DNA of 64,000 nt from Thalassia testudinum (Eukaryota; Streptophyta; Magnoliopsida; Alismatales; Hydrocharitaceae): NCBI GenBank assembly GCA_037157565.1, contig JAZHRO010000019.1, positions 62,370,501 through 62,434,500 on the forward strand, written 5' to 3'. The notes below the pieces were generated by a model, which saw nothing but the letters and a program-made list of their open reading frames with translations, was not told the origin of the DNA and did not search any database. Both the position numbers and the translations under genes were made by a program. Each line of letters starts with the position of its first letter. Positions within the stretch are counted from its first letter, which is position 1. Below, one piece after another: positions 12,601 to 25,078 of the stretch.

Positions 12601-12868
12601 AACTTATATATGTATTCTATATATTAAATTAAGTATTTAGAATAATTTAATATATACATAACTTAATTGTATTATTAAATATTAATTTATATAAACTAAA
12701 TATATATTAAACTAAGTAATTATATAAACCTATCTATATGTACATAATTATACATAATATTGTACATACATATTTATATATGTATTATGTATTATATAAT
12801 AACTGATTTAATTATAAATTTTCAGTAAATAATTAAGTTATTAAGTTAACTAAGTAAATTATTAACTT
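9632..12868. other. Non-coding stretch, probable LTR and degenerate repeat
   Basis: There is no supported coding region here. The first part may be the 3' LTR of the Tat-like element, but its right end is not visible. A short hairpin (GATCAAC...GTTGATC) lies near 9762-9778. A CAG/CAA-rich patch is at about 11710-11840. From about 12540 the sequence turns strongly AT-rich and carries on into the target of the L1 insertion. Confidence 0.4.
12540..12868. repeat. AT-rich low-complexity DNA (left of L1)
   Basis: Almost all of this stretch is A and T, with repeated TATATA and TTAATTA words. It is interrupted by the L1 insertion and resumes at 18482. Such DNA suits the TT/AAAA preference of LINE endonucleases. 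Confidence 0.8.
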
Positions 12869-12885
12869 AAAATATAATAAATTAT
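12869..12885. repeat. Target-site duplication of L1 (left copy)
   Basis: The sequence is AAAATATAATAAATTAT, identical to 18465-18481. Confidence 0.95.
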
Positions 12886-12996
12886 ATTTTTTGAAAAAGG
12901 AAAGGGTAGTTATCCAGGACGATAACTACCCAAATATATTAAAGAGAAAATCAACGGCCTCTGCCAATACAAAGGGCAAATCCCAAGGTCCCCTAC

Positions 12997-15900
12997 TCAC
13001 AAGGACTCACTCCAAAGATTAAACAAAGAAGTAATAGACTTCACAAAATTCTCCACATGAGGCCTCTGGCCTCTGAAGACCACAGCATTCCTGCCCAACC
13101 AAATGCCCCATAACACCGCCAATGGTCTGGCCCTCTCCTTCTTCATACGGAAGACATTCTGCCCAACATTACCCCCTCCACCTCTGAAACTGCACCAAAA
13201 CCCATCAAAAGACCGGCAATTCCACCACCCCGCTCCCACCTGACTCCATATCTGTACTACAAATGGGCAAGTGAAGAAAAGGTGGTCAATCTCTTCCTCA
13301 CCTCCACACAATAGGCAAACCTTACTCTCTCCAGGAGCCCACCTCACCCTCCAAACCTTAGTCATGAGTCTCCTCCTCCTAGGCAGCCAAACAAAAATCT
13401 TGACCTTCAATGGACACGCGGCCTTCCAAATCTGTCTGCAATCCCTCACCAGATCCAAGTCACCTGTGGAGTCTCCATTGGACAATCTCCTGTACGCAGC
13501 CCCCACTGAGAAATCACTTTCATCCCAGCCAAACATATTAATACCGGAAGTTGGCTGCAGCCCTTCTAACTCTTCAAGCAATCTCTAGAAATCGTGAGTT
13601 CTCGCATCTGAAAGATTCCCTGCAAAGCATGGGAACCACCCACCTTCCCACACCTTGGCCACTGATGCCTCTTTGTTTTAGGACAAAGAAAACAGTCTCA
13701 GAAATCTTCTAGCAAGCACAACTTGCCCAGTCCAATCATCTTGCCAGAACCTGAAAATCTCTCCCATCCCCACCACCGGTACAAAACAATTATGCACCCT
13801 AGTAACCACCACCGACAAACCTTTCAAGAAATGAGAAGCATCCCTCAGCAGAGATATCAGGAGATCCCAATGCATCGAGCCGCCATAAACTGTCCTGAGC
13901 ACCTTGCCCACCAAATCCTCCCTACACTCCAAGAGGCTCCCCACCCACTTCACCAATAGGTTGTCATTAGACCTTCCCAGGTCCCTCACCCCAAGCCCCT
14001 CGTCCTCCACCGGTCTGCAAACCTCCTCCCATGCTACCAACCTGGCACTAGGTCCACTCGTCCCCTGGTTGGACTAGAAGAAATTCCTCATAAGCCTCTT
14101 TATCCTCAAGACAACCTACCAAGGCAGCTTCAGGACATAAGTGAAGTACGATGGCATCACCGCCAGAATCGCCTTGAGCAAGACCAACCTTCCACCCCTT
14201 GACAAAAGCCTGGACGCCCACCCTGCCAACCTCCCCTCTAGTCTCTCCACCAGGGGAGCGCAGTCCTTGACCAGAATCTTACCATCCGTCAATGGTAGAC
14301 CCAAGTATCTGATTGGAAGCTTCACCTGCTCTGTGCTAAGACCCAAGCTACACCCCCTCACCTCCGCCTCAGTCAAATTGAAAGGGACAAATTCTAATTT
14401 AGACAGGTTAATCTGCAGACCCGAGGCCTCACCAAACAAGAAGAGTAAAATCCGCATCCTCCTGGCTTCAGCTTCGCTGCCTTCAATGAAAAAAATCATA
14501 TCACCCGCATACTGCAGTAACGAAATACTCGTCCCATCTCCCAAGGAGAAACCCCTCACCAAGTTCCTCTCACACAACTTCTTAACCGCCCTCACAAGTG
14601 CATTTGCTGTAATAACAAAGAGCATCGAAGCCAAAGGACACCCCTACCTCACCCCCCTTCTCGGCTGAATCCAACCCCCTGCTGGGTTTCCATTGATAAG
14701 CACCGAGAAAGATGTTGTGGTGACACATCTCTTCATCCAGTCAATCCATACTGGCGAAAAGCCCCTCTTCACCATGGACGCCCAAAGAAACGACCACTGC
14801 ACTGATTCATAACCCTTGCTGAAAGCGACTTTCCACAGAAAAGCCTTCCTCTTACTCCTCTTCCAAAATGATAGGATCTCCGAGGCCATCACATATCCTT
14901 CTAAAATATTTCTGCCAGGGACAAAAGCCATCTACACCAGATCCACAATCTTAGCCAGGGTCCTCAGCCTATTCGCCAAGAGCTTTGCCACAATCAAGTA
15001 GATAGCATTCGAGAGGGTTATCGGTCTGCACTCCTGGATCTCCTCAGCACTCTCCTTCTTTGGCAACAGGAACATGTACAACTTGTTCAATCTGTTGAAG
15101 CCCGAATTTCTAGCTCTAAACTCTTACAAGACCTACAATACATCCTCCTTCACCACTGGCTAGAACTCCTTATAGAAGGCAACCAGAAAACCATCCGGAC
15201 CCAGACATCCATCAGCATTCAGCCCCCAGATTGCCTTGTGAACCTCATCTTCCTCAAACGGACCCGTCAAGAAACCAGCTTTTGCATCCCCAATCCGTGG
15301 CACCTCTGACCCTAACCACCTCCACCTTCCCCATGTCTTCTCCTGGTAAACTCTTTGAAGTACCTCGGAGTTGCCCCACCCACCACCTCTCTTCCCACAA
15401 ACTCCTCCCCATCCACCACCAACCTATCAATCCAGTTCCTCCTCCTTCTTGATGCAGCCATATGAAAAAATTGAGTGTTAGAATCGCCTTCCTTGAGCCA
15501 CCTCTGCCTGGATCTTACCTTCCACTCCATCTCCACCTTCCGGTCTTCCTCTTGTATCACATGAAATTGCCTCGCTCTGCTTACCCTGTCAAAGTCAGAA
15601 AGAAGACCAACATCCTCCACCAAGTCCAACCATGCAATCTCACTGAGAGCTTCATCTCTCCTCTTCCCACGCTCCTCCTTAATCTGCTTCTTATGGACCT
15701 TGAGGAAGGATCGCAAATCCCGCAGTTTAGCTTCCAATCTGACAGCTGCCAAGCCATCCACATGAACCGACCTCCACCGCTCCTCTACTAGCCCCCTGAA
15801 CCCCTCTTCAAGGAGCCAGGCCTGGTTGAACTTAAAATATGTACCATGTCTCCAGTCCTCATTCGTCACCCACAACAAGGGGGTGTGATCCGAGAACAGC

Positions 15901-16561
15901 TGCTCCAAGGGTCTAACCTCTGCTACAGGGAACAACTCTACCATCATCGTCGAGATGAAAAATCTATCAATCCGAGACTACTGTCCTCCAGAGCTGCTCC
16001 AGGTGAAGTGACAGGATGAGGGTGGCATGTAAACCAACCCCTACTCCGCAACAAATCCCGCAAAAGCCTCAGAACCTTGGTCCAACCCCCACGGTCATCC
16101 GGTCTATCCTCTGCCAGCAAAGTGACATTAAAGTCACCACTGATCAACCATGGTATCCCCTGAAATGCTGCCACAACCTAGCCCAGATCCTCCCACAGGG
16201 CGTGCCTCCTCCAACCCTCCGTTGAATCATAAATCGAGGAGAAGAGCATGCACATATTGTCCCGACGTCTCTGTAACCTGATAGTGACAACATGGGACTC
16301 GACCAACGAGTCCAACAAGGAGAAAGCATCGTCCTTCCACCCAACAACAATTTCACCAGCACTTCCAACCACATCCAAGGCCAAGAACTCCCCAAAACCG
16401 CTCCCCCCCACCTCCTTCCACAGCCTCCTATCACAGCTCCCCCATTTTGTCTCCTAGAGAAATACCACATCAGGACCCCACCTTTGAATATACCCACGCA
16501 AAGCCACCCGCCTTAAGGGGTCATTCAATCCCCTCACATTCCACGACAGGACCTTAGTCAT
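12997..16561 (-). pseudogene. L1 ORF2: endonuclease, reverse transcriptase, zf-RVT
   Basis: The start is ATG at 16561-16559, immediately giving TKVLSWNVRGLN, the usual beginning of a plant L1 apurinic-type endonuclease. ETKW, SGDFNV (about 16130) and SDHTPLL (about 15890) follow. The linker carries RWLKEGDSNTQFFH. The RT has FVPGRNI, but the first catalytic motif reads AFSKGYES where the family has an aspartate at the first position, and the YADD box reads YAGD (14500-14511). The zinc-finger-like tail (13581-12997) has WKAACPLKVKIFVWL and CLLCGGEEEIDHLFFTC. Stops (for example before ETKW) and frameshifts occur throughout. It would have cut and reverse-transcribed at AT-rich targets. Confidence 0.92.
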
Positions 16562-16643
16562 GGATAACCTTGGGAAACTCTTCCTTGCATCGAATTCCTG
16601 AACCCCACCTCCGCAGCCACCCTATTCACCTCTCCCTCCTCCA

Positions 16644-18430
16644 TCACCACAATCCAACCGGGCGACCCCCCTGCATCGTTGCCCCCCAGTCCACCCTGTC
16701 CCACAGCTTCCTCCCTGACCACATCCAGTGCCTGCCCCCCTGCGAATCAACCCCCTCCACAGGCCGCACCTCTGCCGCATCTGCCCTTCCCACCGTCACA
16801 ACATCCTCCATCGCCCCAGCACCTCCACTAGCTCCCACCACCTGCTGCCCATCTCTGCCAATAGTATCCCCCACCTCAACCCTTGCCTTGCCTCCACCCC
16901 CTACCAAGCCCACCGTCAATGCCTCCCCCTGCCCACCGATAGGCGAAACAATGCCCAGCTCCACCAGCCTCCGACGTTGGCCCTCCTTAACCTCGCTCCC
17001 AGTCGGAGTGGTCGCAACACGCCCCCTCCGGTAGGACCACCGCGGTTTATAAGTAAGCCGCTGTGGTACCGGCTTCCTCAACTTCCACCTCCACGCACGC
17101 CCCACCTCGCTAACCACATCACACACTGCTGCCCAGTCAGACCTATCGAGGTCGCGCCGTAGGCTCCCAACCGCAGCCCCCAGACCACAGTCTTCACAGG
17201 AGAAATGCTTAGGATCTTCTCACAAAGTAGGGCTCGAACCGACAACCACACCGAAGCCACTGCTTCCCACAATCGGATCCAACCCGCCTGACCTAGGTCC
17301 GCCACGACAATGCTCCACAAGACCCCAAGCCACCTCAACAGAGTCCTCCACCTTCAACGTCGTAGACTCCTCCACTGCCTCCTCCGCAAAACCCGCATCA
17401 GCCTCCGAAACCCTCACCCTCTCACCTGCCTCAGATCGCGCCGCGAGGATCACAAGCACCGCGCCATCCTAGCCACGACCTTTGGACTTCGCAAAAGCAT
17501 CTCGACCTCCATCCGTTCACCCGCCACCTCCGCCACCAGGCACCGCCGTCGCACCGCCAACCACCGCCTCAGCGAAGGATCTAGGTCTTTTGGATCCCCG
17601 CGAAATGCAAACCAGCCAGGAAGAGCTCCCCCGTTTAAGGACCACCCTCTCCGCCAGCTGCCTCCCCGGCTTCATATCCACCCACGCCCCGAACCGTGAT
17701 AGGTCCACCGACCTCAGACCCAAGTCTTCGCAGCTTCGGAGCCTCACAAACGGAGCAACCATTGCTGCTGCCACCTCCACCGTTCGGAGGAAGAGAGGGA
17801 CCCCCTCAAGTAGCACCTTTTGGCTTGCACTTTCCGATGGTCGCTCCTCCAAAGCACCATCCGACCTCACCGGCCATCGGCACCTCACCACACCCCGACC
17901 GCACTGCAGCACCTTGAAGGCCAGGCGTCACAGCTCCTCCTGACCAAGCCACAGCAGTAACAAGCATTCGCTCCTGAGGGAAGCCACCCCAAAGAACCCC
18001 CAGCCAATCCCCAAGAAAGTCGCGACCTCCCTTCTCAGAGCCCCCACATCCACCTCCCCCTTCAGCACCACCGACACCATAGCCGATGCCAACCTCCCCT
18101 CTAACGTCCCAATCTCCTCCGACCACGGCGCCTCAACCTCCACGAGAGGCGCCCCCTCTGAGGGGGGGGGGTGAAAGCATCCTCGCCCTCCTCGAAGAAA
18201 CCCCTCCACCTAGCCCACGGAGCCCGCAGCTCGACCGCCGATCACCTAGACTACCACAACGCAGGCATCTCACTGGCTCCCTACAGCCTGCCGCCACATG
18301 CCCCCTCCCGAGGCACTTGAAACACCTCACCAATTCTGCTCCCCTTCGCGACCTCCTCCTCACCACTATCCAGCCAGAGCTGACTCTCTCCCCCCCACTC
18401 GCCTCCCTCCCCGTGCTCCCCCTCGCTCAT
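16644..18430 (-). pseudogene. L1 ORF1: RNA-binding protein with CCHC knuckle
   Basis: The first in-frame ATG is at 18430 (MSEGEHGEGGEWGG). A paired cysteine knuckle follows at about 18310-18220, with CFKCLGRGHVAAGC and CLRCGSLGDRRSSC. Next comes a domain with EEIGTLEGRLASAMVSVVLK and ATFLGIGWGFFGV, resembling the DUF4283-like region of plant L1 ORF1 proteins, then a basic Gly/Val-rich C-terminus ending near 16644. At least four frame changes break it, one next to a run of ten G at 18162-18171. ORF1 proteins coat the LINE RNA. The match is to the architecture rather than to a named protein. Confidence 0.75.
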
Positions 18431-18464
18431 TTTTTCCCAAACCTCAGCAGATTTAAGGTTGTTC

Positions 18465-18481
18465 AAAATATAATAAATTAT
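18465..18481. repeat. Target-site duplication of L1 (right copy)
   Basis: This 17-bp stretch is identical to 12869-12885. It marks the exact 5' end of the L1. Confidence 0.95.
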
Positions 18482-19486
18482 TAATTTAATTTAATACTGA
18501 AGTAAATTATAATGTATATTTGTATAATGATATATTAAATATCTTGAATGTATTTATACTGTATTTATAATGTATTATAGTATTTATAGATTACTTATAT
18601 GTAAAACTAACTAAAACATGTATTTAAATCTATATCAATTAAAATAAAGTTTCTAAAATATAATAAAAATTTATAATAAATAATTTATTATGTATATTAA
18701 CATTGTATAAAGTCAATTTTGTAATTAAGTCACTAATTTATATGTTAATTAACAAATTAAATTCTAATTTAATGTGTATAATTAGCCAACTTCAATTAAT
18801 TTAATTATATATCTAAATAATTTATTTCCCTAAATTAACTATACCATTGTATAGCTCTATATAAAGGCTTTTCAAAAATATAATTTATTTTAAAATTGGA
18901 CTTAAGTGACCAAATCCTCTGATTTCGCATAATCATGCACACAGCCGAGCGCCAAACATCGGTGGTTATTGAGTGTGCGGTGTGGTATATCTCGAATTCA
19001 TGCTATAGGTATTTCGGTCATCAGGTATAGGGCACCAAACATGAGCATACGATCAGTCTCGGTGCTCGTGCTGCATGCACTTGTGGGCTTGTGTGGGTAC
19101 GTGCTTGTTTGCGTGAGCGTGCAGGTGTGTACTAGTATGTGGGTCAGTTGTTGGGCCTAAAATCTGATAAAAATGTACCTAATAAAAAAAAAATAGGGTT
19201 GGCCCACTAGTAGAGGTCTAGTTCCATCTATATGTGTGCTACATATCCCTCGAAAATGGGTTGGCCCAACCATTAAACAATTTTTGTGCATGTGAATAGT
19301 ATTGAAAGTGTTAAGGCCTTAAATGCGACTAAGTATTGAGCCTTTAGAGGCTGTGTGTGTGTTGTGTGCGTATGTATATATGTATGTGTATATATATGTA
19401 TAACATATATAATATAAGTGCATATGTATATAAATAATCTAAATAACTATTTATATGTAAATAATATAGTATGTAAATATGTAAGT
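18482..19486. repeat. AT-rich and simple-repeat DNA
   Basis: This continues the AT-rich DNA at 12540-12868 across the L1. A GT-rich patch is at about 19050-19140, and mixed (TG)n/(TA)n runs occur at about 19350-19430. I see no gene here. Confidence 0.7.
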
Positions 19487-21989
19487 TGTCACGACCCGAT
19501 TCCAGATCCTTATAGGACCCGAGATCAGCTCACCTCGACTAATCCCAAGACCTAGTCGTTCAATGAGAAATAACCAAATAACATGCATCAACTACAACCA
19601 TACAAGTAATGTATCTAAGTAGAAAGAAATGGGCAACAAAAGGAGAAACAGAACTGTAATACTGAAATATTACATGCCTTCAAGAACAGAAATACAGCCA
19701 TTACAACCACAAACTAGTACATAGATGATAGAGAATACAGTGGAAAAGTACTGGAAAGTGTAACTACAGAAGCTCACTAGCAGCAAAAACTACAGCTGGG
19801 CTCGACTAGGCCCAACATTCTCAGCAGTAGGTGACTTCGGCTGCTCAAACCCCTGACTAGTACAAGGTTATACATCTGGAGTCAGCTAACGCTGAGTAGA
19901 GTGGTGGCTAAAACATAAAATGCAATCAACAAGTAGCTTAACATATTACTTTCCGATTCCAATTATCTTATAACAGGTTGCTGTGTAGAGATCTCTAACC
20001 AGGATCCATTACAATACTTAATCTTCTTGTTCCCTAAAGGAACGATCTTGCTTGCAGTTTTCCCATGATGTAGGATGCACATGTGGCACTCTCCTGGCTG
20101 GGAGAGTCCCTCCATGGTAGTCCTACACCCGGTCTACCACCTCGAGGTCATGGTCGCGACGTAGCGGTGACTACGGCACACGTGATAAGCACGTGGGTAG
20201 CTACCCTGCACTGGTACACAGTCAGTCGTTTCTACAACGGGTACGCCCAAACGTACACTACGGAATAGCACAGGGCCTTGCCTCTTAAAATAGAACAGAG
20301 GTCTCACCCCTCCACAGTATGCGTACCCTCGTTCAACTATCCTGGTTTGCCCAACGGGCTAACAAGAGTCGATGTAGGGTGGCCATGCCTAACCCCGGGC
20401 CCCCTGGGGCGGCTAGCTCCCCCCTACACTAAGTAGCTCACCTCGGTACCACATACGTGAGGGCCAACAGGAGTCAACATAGAGTGGCCAAATTCACCCC
20501 GGGTCTCAACCTAAGGGCGGCAAGCTCCCCTTTACACTACAAGGGATAGTTGCTCTCTTCGATACTACGTACATGAAGGTCAACTCACTTCCCTTAACGG
20601 CTGCCCGTGGGCAGCAATTCTAGAACCATCTGATTCTCCGTGCTACGGTATTCTTGTCTTGTTTCATATTCCCCATAGGGTTTGTACATGACTTTCCCTT
20701 TATCCAGTTTGATATATACAGAACAGGAAGCTCAATCATAGTACAGGTTTGTTCATAATGTTGTCCATTGCAAATAATATAGATAGCTCATGATTTACTC
20801 AATTATTCACATGCATTTTTCTCTAGCACTAGTGTTCATATCACAACCTAGGGTTCAATTGAATAGCTGTATTCTAGAGCATACATTTATTTCTTCTTAG
20901 GATTCATCTCACATCCTAGGTTTTAACTAATTGCATGCATTTTATTAACTTGGAGATTTATAGTTAGAACCACTCTACCAGGATAACTAGGTGGAATGGG
21001 GGCTTGTACAGTAGCTCCCGACATCTCCACAGGTCCCGTACACTCGACGGATTGGAGACCTAAGACATGGATTGATAGGTCAAAAGGGTTCAAAATGCTA
21101 TAAACAAGGTACCATTACATGGAGAAAAGCGTATGGGACACAAAGATGTTTTTTTTACGGAAAATCGACATCATTTGGGCCTTGTACGGGGCTAGAAACA
21201 CGAGATCTAACAGAAATCAGACGTCTGGGAGAGGTCCCAGACGTCTTAAACTAACTCACAGGCATATCGCACTCGAGGCGCCTCTATTGGACGTATGGAA
21301 TGCAGTGTTGACATCTGAAGGTTCCGTCAGATGTCTGGAGATTCTCCTAGATGTCTAAAACTACCTCGGTCCTCACTCTGACGCACCTCCCAACCTCTGA
21401 CACATGCGCGTGCATTGTTTGGACTTGGTAGAGAAAATACGAGAAAACAAATCTCTACCAGACGTCTCATTCTACCTTCAGACATCTGGTAAGACATCTG
21501 GTGTCGCTCCGGATGTTTGATTCTGTAGAAAAAAGTGACTTCCGCAGAACCGCTCTGGCTTTCCTCTCCACAGACACTGCAATAGAGCAGCACAGTGCCC
21601 TCTACTCTCGCGCTCAGACTCGCTCTCCGCTCTCTGCTCTCCGCTTGCTCTCCCTCCGGCTCCCTGCTCTCCTCTCACTCAGCTATGATGGTGTGAGACG
21701 AAGAGGAGGAGGGGGGTTTATAAAGGGAGAGGAGGTGAGGGGAAATGCGTGGGCATCGCAAGGAGTGGTGCAGGGTGCGGGTGATGGCCATCGCGGGGGA
21801 AGGAGCGTTGAGGCGTGAGGCATGGGTGAGGGAGTGGCGTGTGCACGGTACGCACCGAAAAGAAAAATATTTTCAGACATCTAGCTCTCTCTCTAGACTT
21901 CTAGATAGACATCTGGTGAACATTCCAGATGTCATAAGCTACCAAAAAGGCAACGGGTCATTTCATAAGAAAGGCAATAGGTCATTTCA
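19487..21989 (-). mobile_element. Solo LTR, Tekay-like family
   Basis: The LTR runs from TGTCACGACCCG (19487) to GTCATTTCA (21989), 2,503 bp, with a 5-bp TSD TAAGT on both sides (19482-19486 and 21990-21994). Its termini and many internal segments match the Tekay LTRs at 33236-35949 and 60138-62820, so it belongs to a related family in the same (minus) orientation. There is no internal region. A TATAAA box on the minus strand lies at 21717-21724. The last ~48 bp are a 24-bp unit repeated twice. A perfect 12-bp-arm hairpin built on AGACGTCTGGGA is at 21219-21246. The solo state implies recombination between the two original LTRs. Confidence 0.93.
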
Positions 21990-22620
21990 TAAGTAGAATG
22001 TATATAAGTAGATAAGATAATGTTTGAGCTCTTATACATATAAATAACACTTAAAGCTTTAGTGATAGTTAGATCTGTCACTGTACATAGCTCCATATGT
22101 CAATATAGACAACTATTTTGCCTCATATTATGTAAATATTTTACTAAGGCTTTAGCAATGCATATTTCTGTTACTGTATCTATAATATATGTTACTATAG
22201 CTATTAGTATGTTATCATGATTTAGTATAGTAAATATTATTAGCTATTTTTGTACCTATACTTAGGTATTATTGATAGAATTGTATATAACTAACATATT
22301 GTGGTAGTAGACAATTTTTTATACTTGTTTTTGTACATATGTTTCAAGCATTGTGATGCATATTAACTGATTCTTTTGTAAATAATTAACCCATTCATTC
22401 ATTATTTGATTCATTTATTCATTTTGTAAATAAAATCGACATTTTTGGAATAAAAGAACATTTTTGGACTTAGTAATGTATATCAATAACTGCTCCCAGT
22501 GAACAACTTGGAAACAACCAGTAAAAATTGTAAATAGATAAAATTAACGCGACATCGGTTTGCATTTTGTGACATCATACTACAACAATGACATATTAAA
22601 TACTATTTTTAATGTGAATC
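21990..22620. other. AT-rich non-coding DNA
   Basis: After the TSD the sequence is A/T-rich with many TAGTA and TATTA words. I see no gene or recognisable element. Confidence 0.6.
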
Positions 22621-22624
22621 GAAT

Positions 22625-24195
22625 GTTGTCGATTAATAGCATACCTTAAACTCCTCCTCTTCACGAGGAGTATTTTATCTCGTGAGGGAGATGGGAATTC
22701 GCAAAGCAAATACTCAAACAAAGATAATTACAATATGTCCTATAGAGCCACAAAATATGCATTAAATCTAGCTACTATAGCAAAGAAAACTTCCCTTTGA
22801 TGGAAGTGCATTGGCTAGCAACATGGGGTGCGTGATCCACGTAATGCCATGACGGTGCTCTCGTATTCGTAGGTGGGAGAGCGGGCGCACAGCTAGAATG
22901 ATGCTCTCAAGATGTAGATTAAAGCTTTGGAGAGCAACATCACTTTTCAAGTTTATTTGGACACAAAATGATGTGGAAATAGTATTACAAGGTGTGCTTG
23001 GCTTAGGAAGGGAGCTCCTCTATTTATGAAGGTCCTAAGAAGGCTTTGGAAGGCCTTGGAAGCCTTTTCTAGCCATTGGGAACAAGGCTCAAGAGTGTGG
23101 TCCAAAATCCCATCGAAATCAGGGTCATTTATGATTCTGACTGGGTTATCTGACGTCTAGTTTTATGGTTAGACATCTGGGTCATCATCTGATCTAAGGT
23201 TCAACCATCTGATCTGGAAGGGTGGATCTTCTTTATGGGGTTGGATTAAGATGGACGTCTAAGAGTCATTTTTAAGATGTCTAGGTATATAATCAGACGC
23301 GTAACTCTAAGATAGGTTCATTCTTATTTTCATAAGATCGAAATAGGGATGTAGAGTTAAATTACATAGATGATGGGTCGGACGTCTAGCAAGGAGTCTG
23401 GACGTCTGGAAAAGTAATCCTCTGTGGGAATGGATTTCCCGAGAGGCTTAACGGCTAAATCATCTGACAAAATGTGATTAGGGTCAGATCTTAGACTAAT
23501 GTCTATTTATCAGATGTCTGGGACACTGTAGAGATGTCTGAAAGTGTTGTAAATCTGATTAATAGTTAATCCTCTAAGATAAAGGTCTGACAATCAAACG
23601 GTCCTATTGTTGGACATCTGGCAAGGTCTTCAGACATCTTATAAGACGTCTAGACTATGGGCTGGATGTCTGAAGTTGGCAGATAGACAATAGATTCCCA
23701 ACCTAAGTGTTTTGGACGTCTAAACAAAAGGTCAGGTGTCTTAAAAGTCAAGATTAGATGTCTGATATCCAAATTGGATGTCTAATCAGGCTATTTGAAG
23801 CCTATTTTTTAGCTAAGAGTTTGTCTAAGATTGCCTAAGTATTCTAGGGTTGTGTAAGTGATCCTAGGACTATGGTATGTTACTTTAGGGCTCTTTAACA
23901 ATCATCTAAGAATAAAAAGCAAAGAACATAAAGAGACAAATACATGAACAAGATGGACATTCAAAATAATTCTAACTCCTATTCTTCATCTTCATCCTTC
24001 TTCAAGCTCTCACTCCAAGAGAAGCTCCTTCTCCTCCATCAAGCTCCTCCAATCCACCATGGACGCGAGCTTGAACTCCTTCACACTTGTATCCATTTGC
24101 ATTTATCCTGAAACTTACAAACTCAAATGCAAATGTTAAATTACAAGTATCTTGTGATCATCAAAATCAACAATCGTGGTGCCCTTGCACCAACA
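22625..24195 (-). mobile_element. Probable LTR of another family (possibly SIRE-like Copia)
   Basis: On the minus strand this begins TGTTGGTGCAAGGGCACC (24195 leftward), a start seen in some plant Copia LTRs. It has a TATA-like CATAAATAG on the minus strand near 23013-23022, followed by about 0.4 kb that could be R-U5. The stretch 23140-23790 is packed with GACGTC-type motifs. The left end near 22625 is a guess based on a TGTTG that mirrors the terminal CAACA. I could not find a matching TSD, so the boundaries and the Copia label are uncertain. Confidence 0.45.
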
Positions 24196-24200
24196 CATCT

Positions 24201-25078
24201 CAGGCAAGATGTCAAACGATGAAGAGCCGAACTTACCCTTACCCACAAGGACAAACATGATTAGGCCTCCGCTACTCCTACGTATGTGGCATTTCTAGCA
24301 AATGGAAGCTCTCATAGCTCATCAGAGAAGAAGGAGCGACGGCAAGTTCGCAAGCTGGGACCATAGTAGTAAAAGCGAGTACGTGGGGCATTAACTCTAC
24401 CCCACCCCTCTATTTATAACACCCCCAGGGGAGAATTCTCCCCATGAACGGCACAAACTTCGAAAAATGAAATCTCACGATGTGCGACGTGGATTTCAAA
24501 AGATCCCACCAAATCCGAAATGACCTTGGTCATCATTATGGGCATTAAATGCCCCTACGCGCGTATCATTTCGCCGTAGTCATAGCGATCACATCTCTAT
24601 CCATTACAACATTTGAGGCAAATATGCCTTATAATGATGACAATTAATACCAGTCTTATCACACAAAAGGACAAAACCAATTCCTGTAATGATTGGCCAC
24701 CACTTGCGGAAGGTGACGCTTACGTCACATTTCTACTCGGGATGTTAGCCTCTTATGGCCGATAGGGACCCAGGCAATGATATGCCTACGATCCCTTCAT
24801 TAAATGTTGACCTCTTAAGGCCGATAAGAACTCAAGCAGAACACGCTTACATTCCCTTTGTTAAATGTTGACCTCGTATGGTCGATAGGAACAGTGGTCA
24901 TACACCACATTAATAAAAGTGCCTTACCTACCTGAAATTAAAACGTATGCCTCATGACAAATGCTCACCCCGCTTCAAAGGCACCTGGGATATCATTTGG
25001 GGACAACATCCATACACTAAGTTTTAATACCTTCACTACTCTCTCAGTAGCATCTGTTAGCTAGAGAGTGAGGGCATA
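24201..25078 (+). mobile_element. 3' interior fragment of a second Tat-like element
   Basis: This fragment ends in a purine-rich stretch (GAGAGTGAGGGCATA, about 25063-25077) next to a presumed LTR. It contains a strong minus-strand TATA box (TATAAATAG within 24410-24420). In Tat-lineage elements this is where the antisense ORF promoter would lie. The antisense ORF itself would be to the left, where the LTR-like block at 22625-24195 begins. I see no intact ORF. Confidence 0.35.

Larger units (their letters stand above)
12886..18464 (-). mobile_element. Complete but inactive L1-type LINE
   Basis: The element runs on the minus strand from 18464 to 12886 (5.6 kb). It is flanked by a perfect 17-bp target-site duplication, AAAATATAATAAATTAT, at 12869-12885 and 18465-18481. 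The order is a short 5' region, ORF1 with a CCHC zinc knuckle, ORF2 (endonuclease, RT, zf-RVT) and a short 3' end with a short A-rich tail (T-rich at 12886-12893 on the plus strand). Essentially the full length is present, so the insertion was not 5'-truncated. Many stops and two altered RT catalytic motifs show it is now dead. Its plus strand is very C-rich between 16 and 18.4 kb, in sharp contrast to the AT-rich surroundings. Confidence 0.95.

Noticed and set aside
16144..18466. Many long ORFs on both strands between 16.1 and 18.4 kb
   Set aside because: High GC makes stops rare. Only the frames matching L1 ORF1 and ORF2 are supported.
22625..24195. Exact boundaries of a Copia solo LTR
   Set aside because: No matching 5-bp duplication was found for the tentative left end, so only an approximate LTR-like block is reported.
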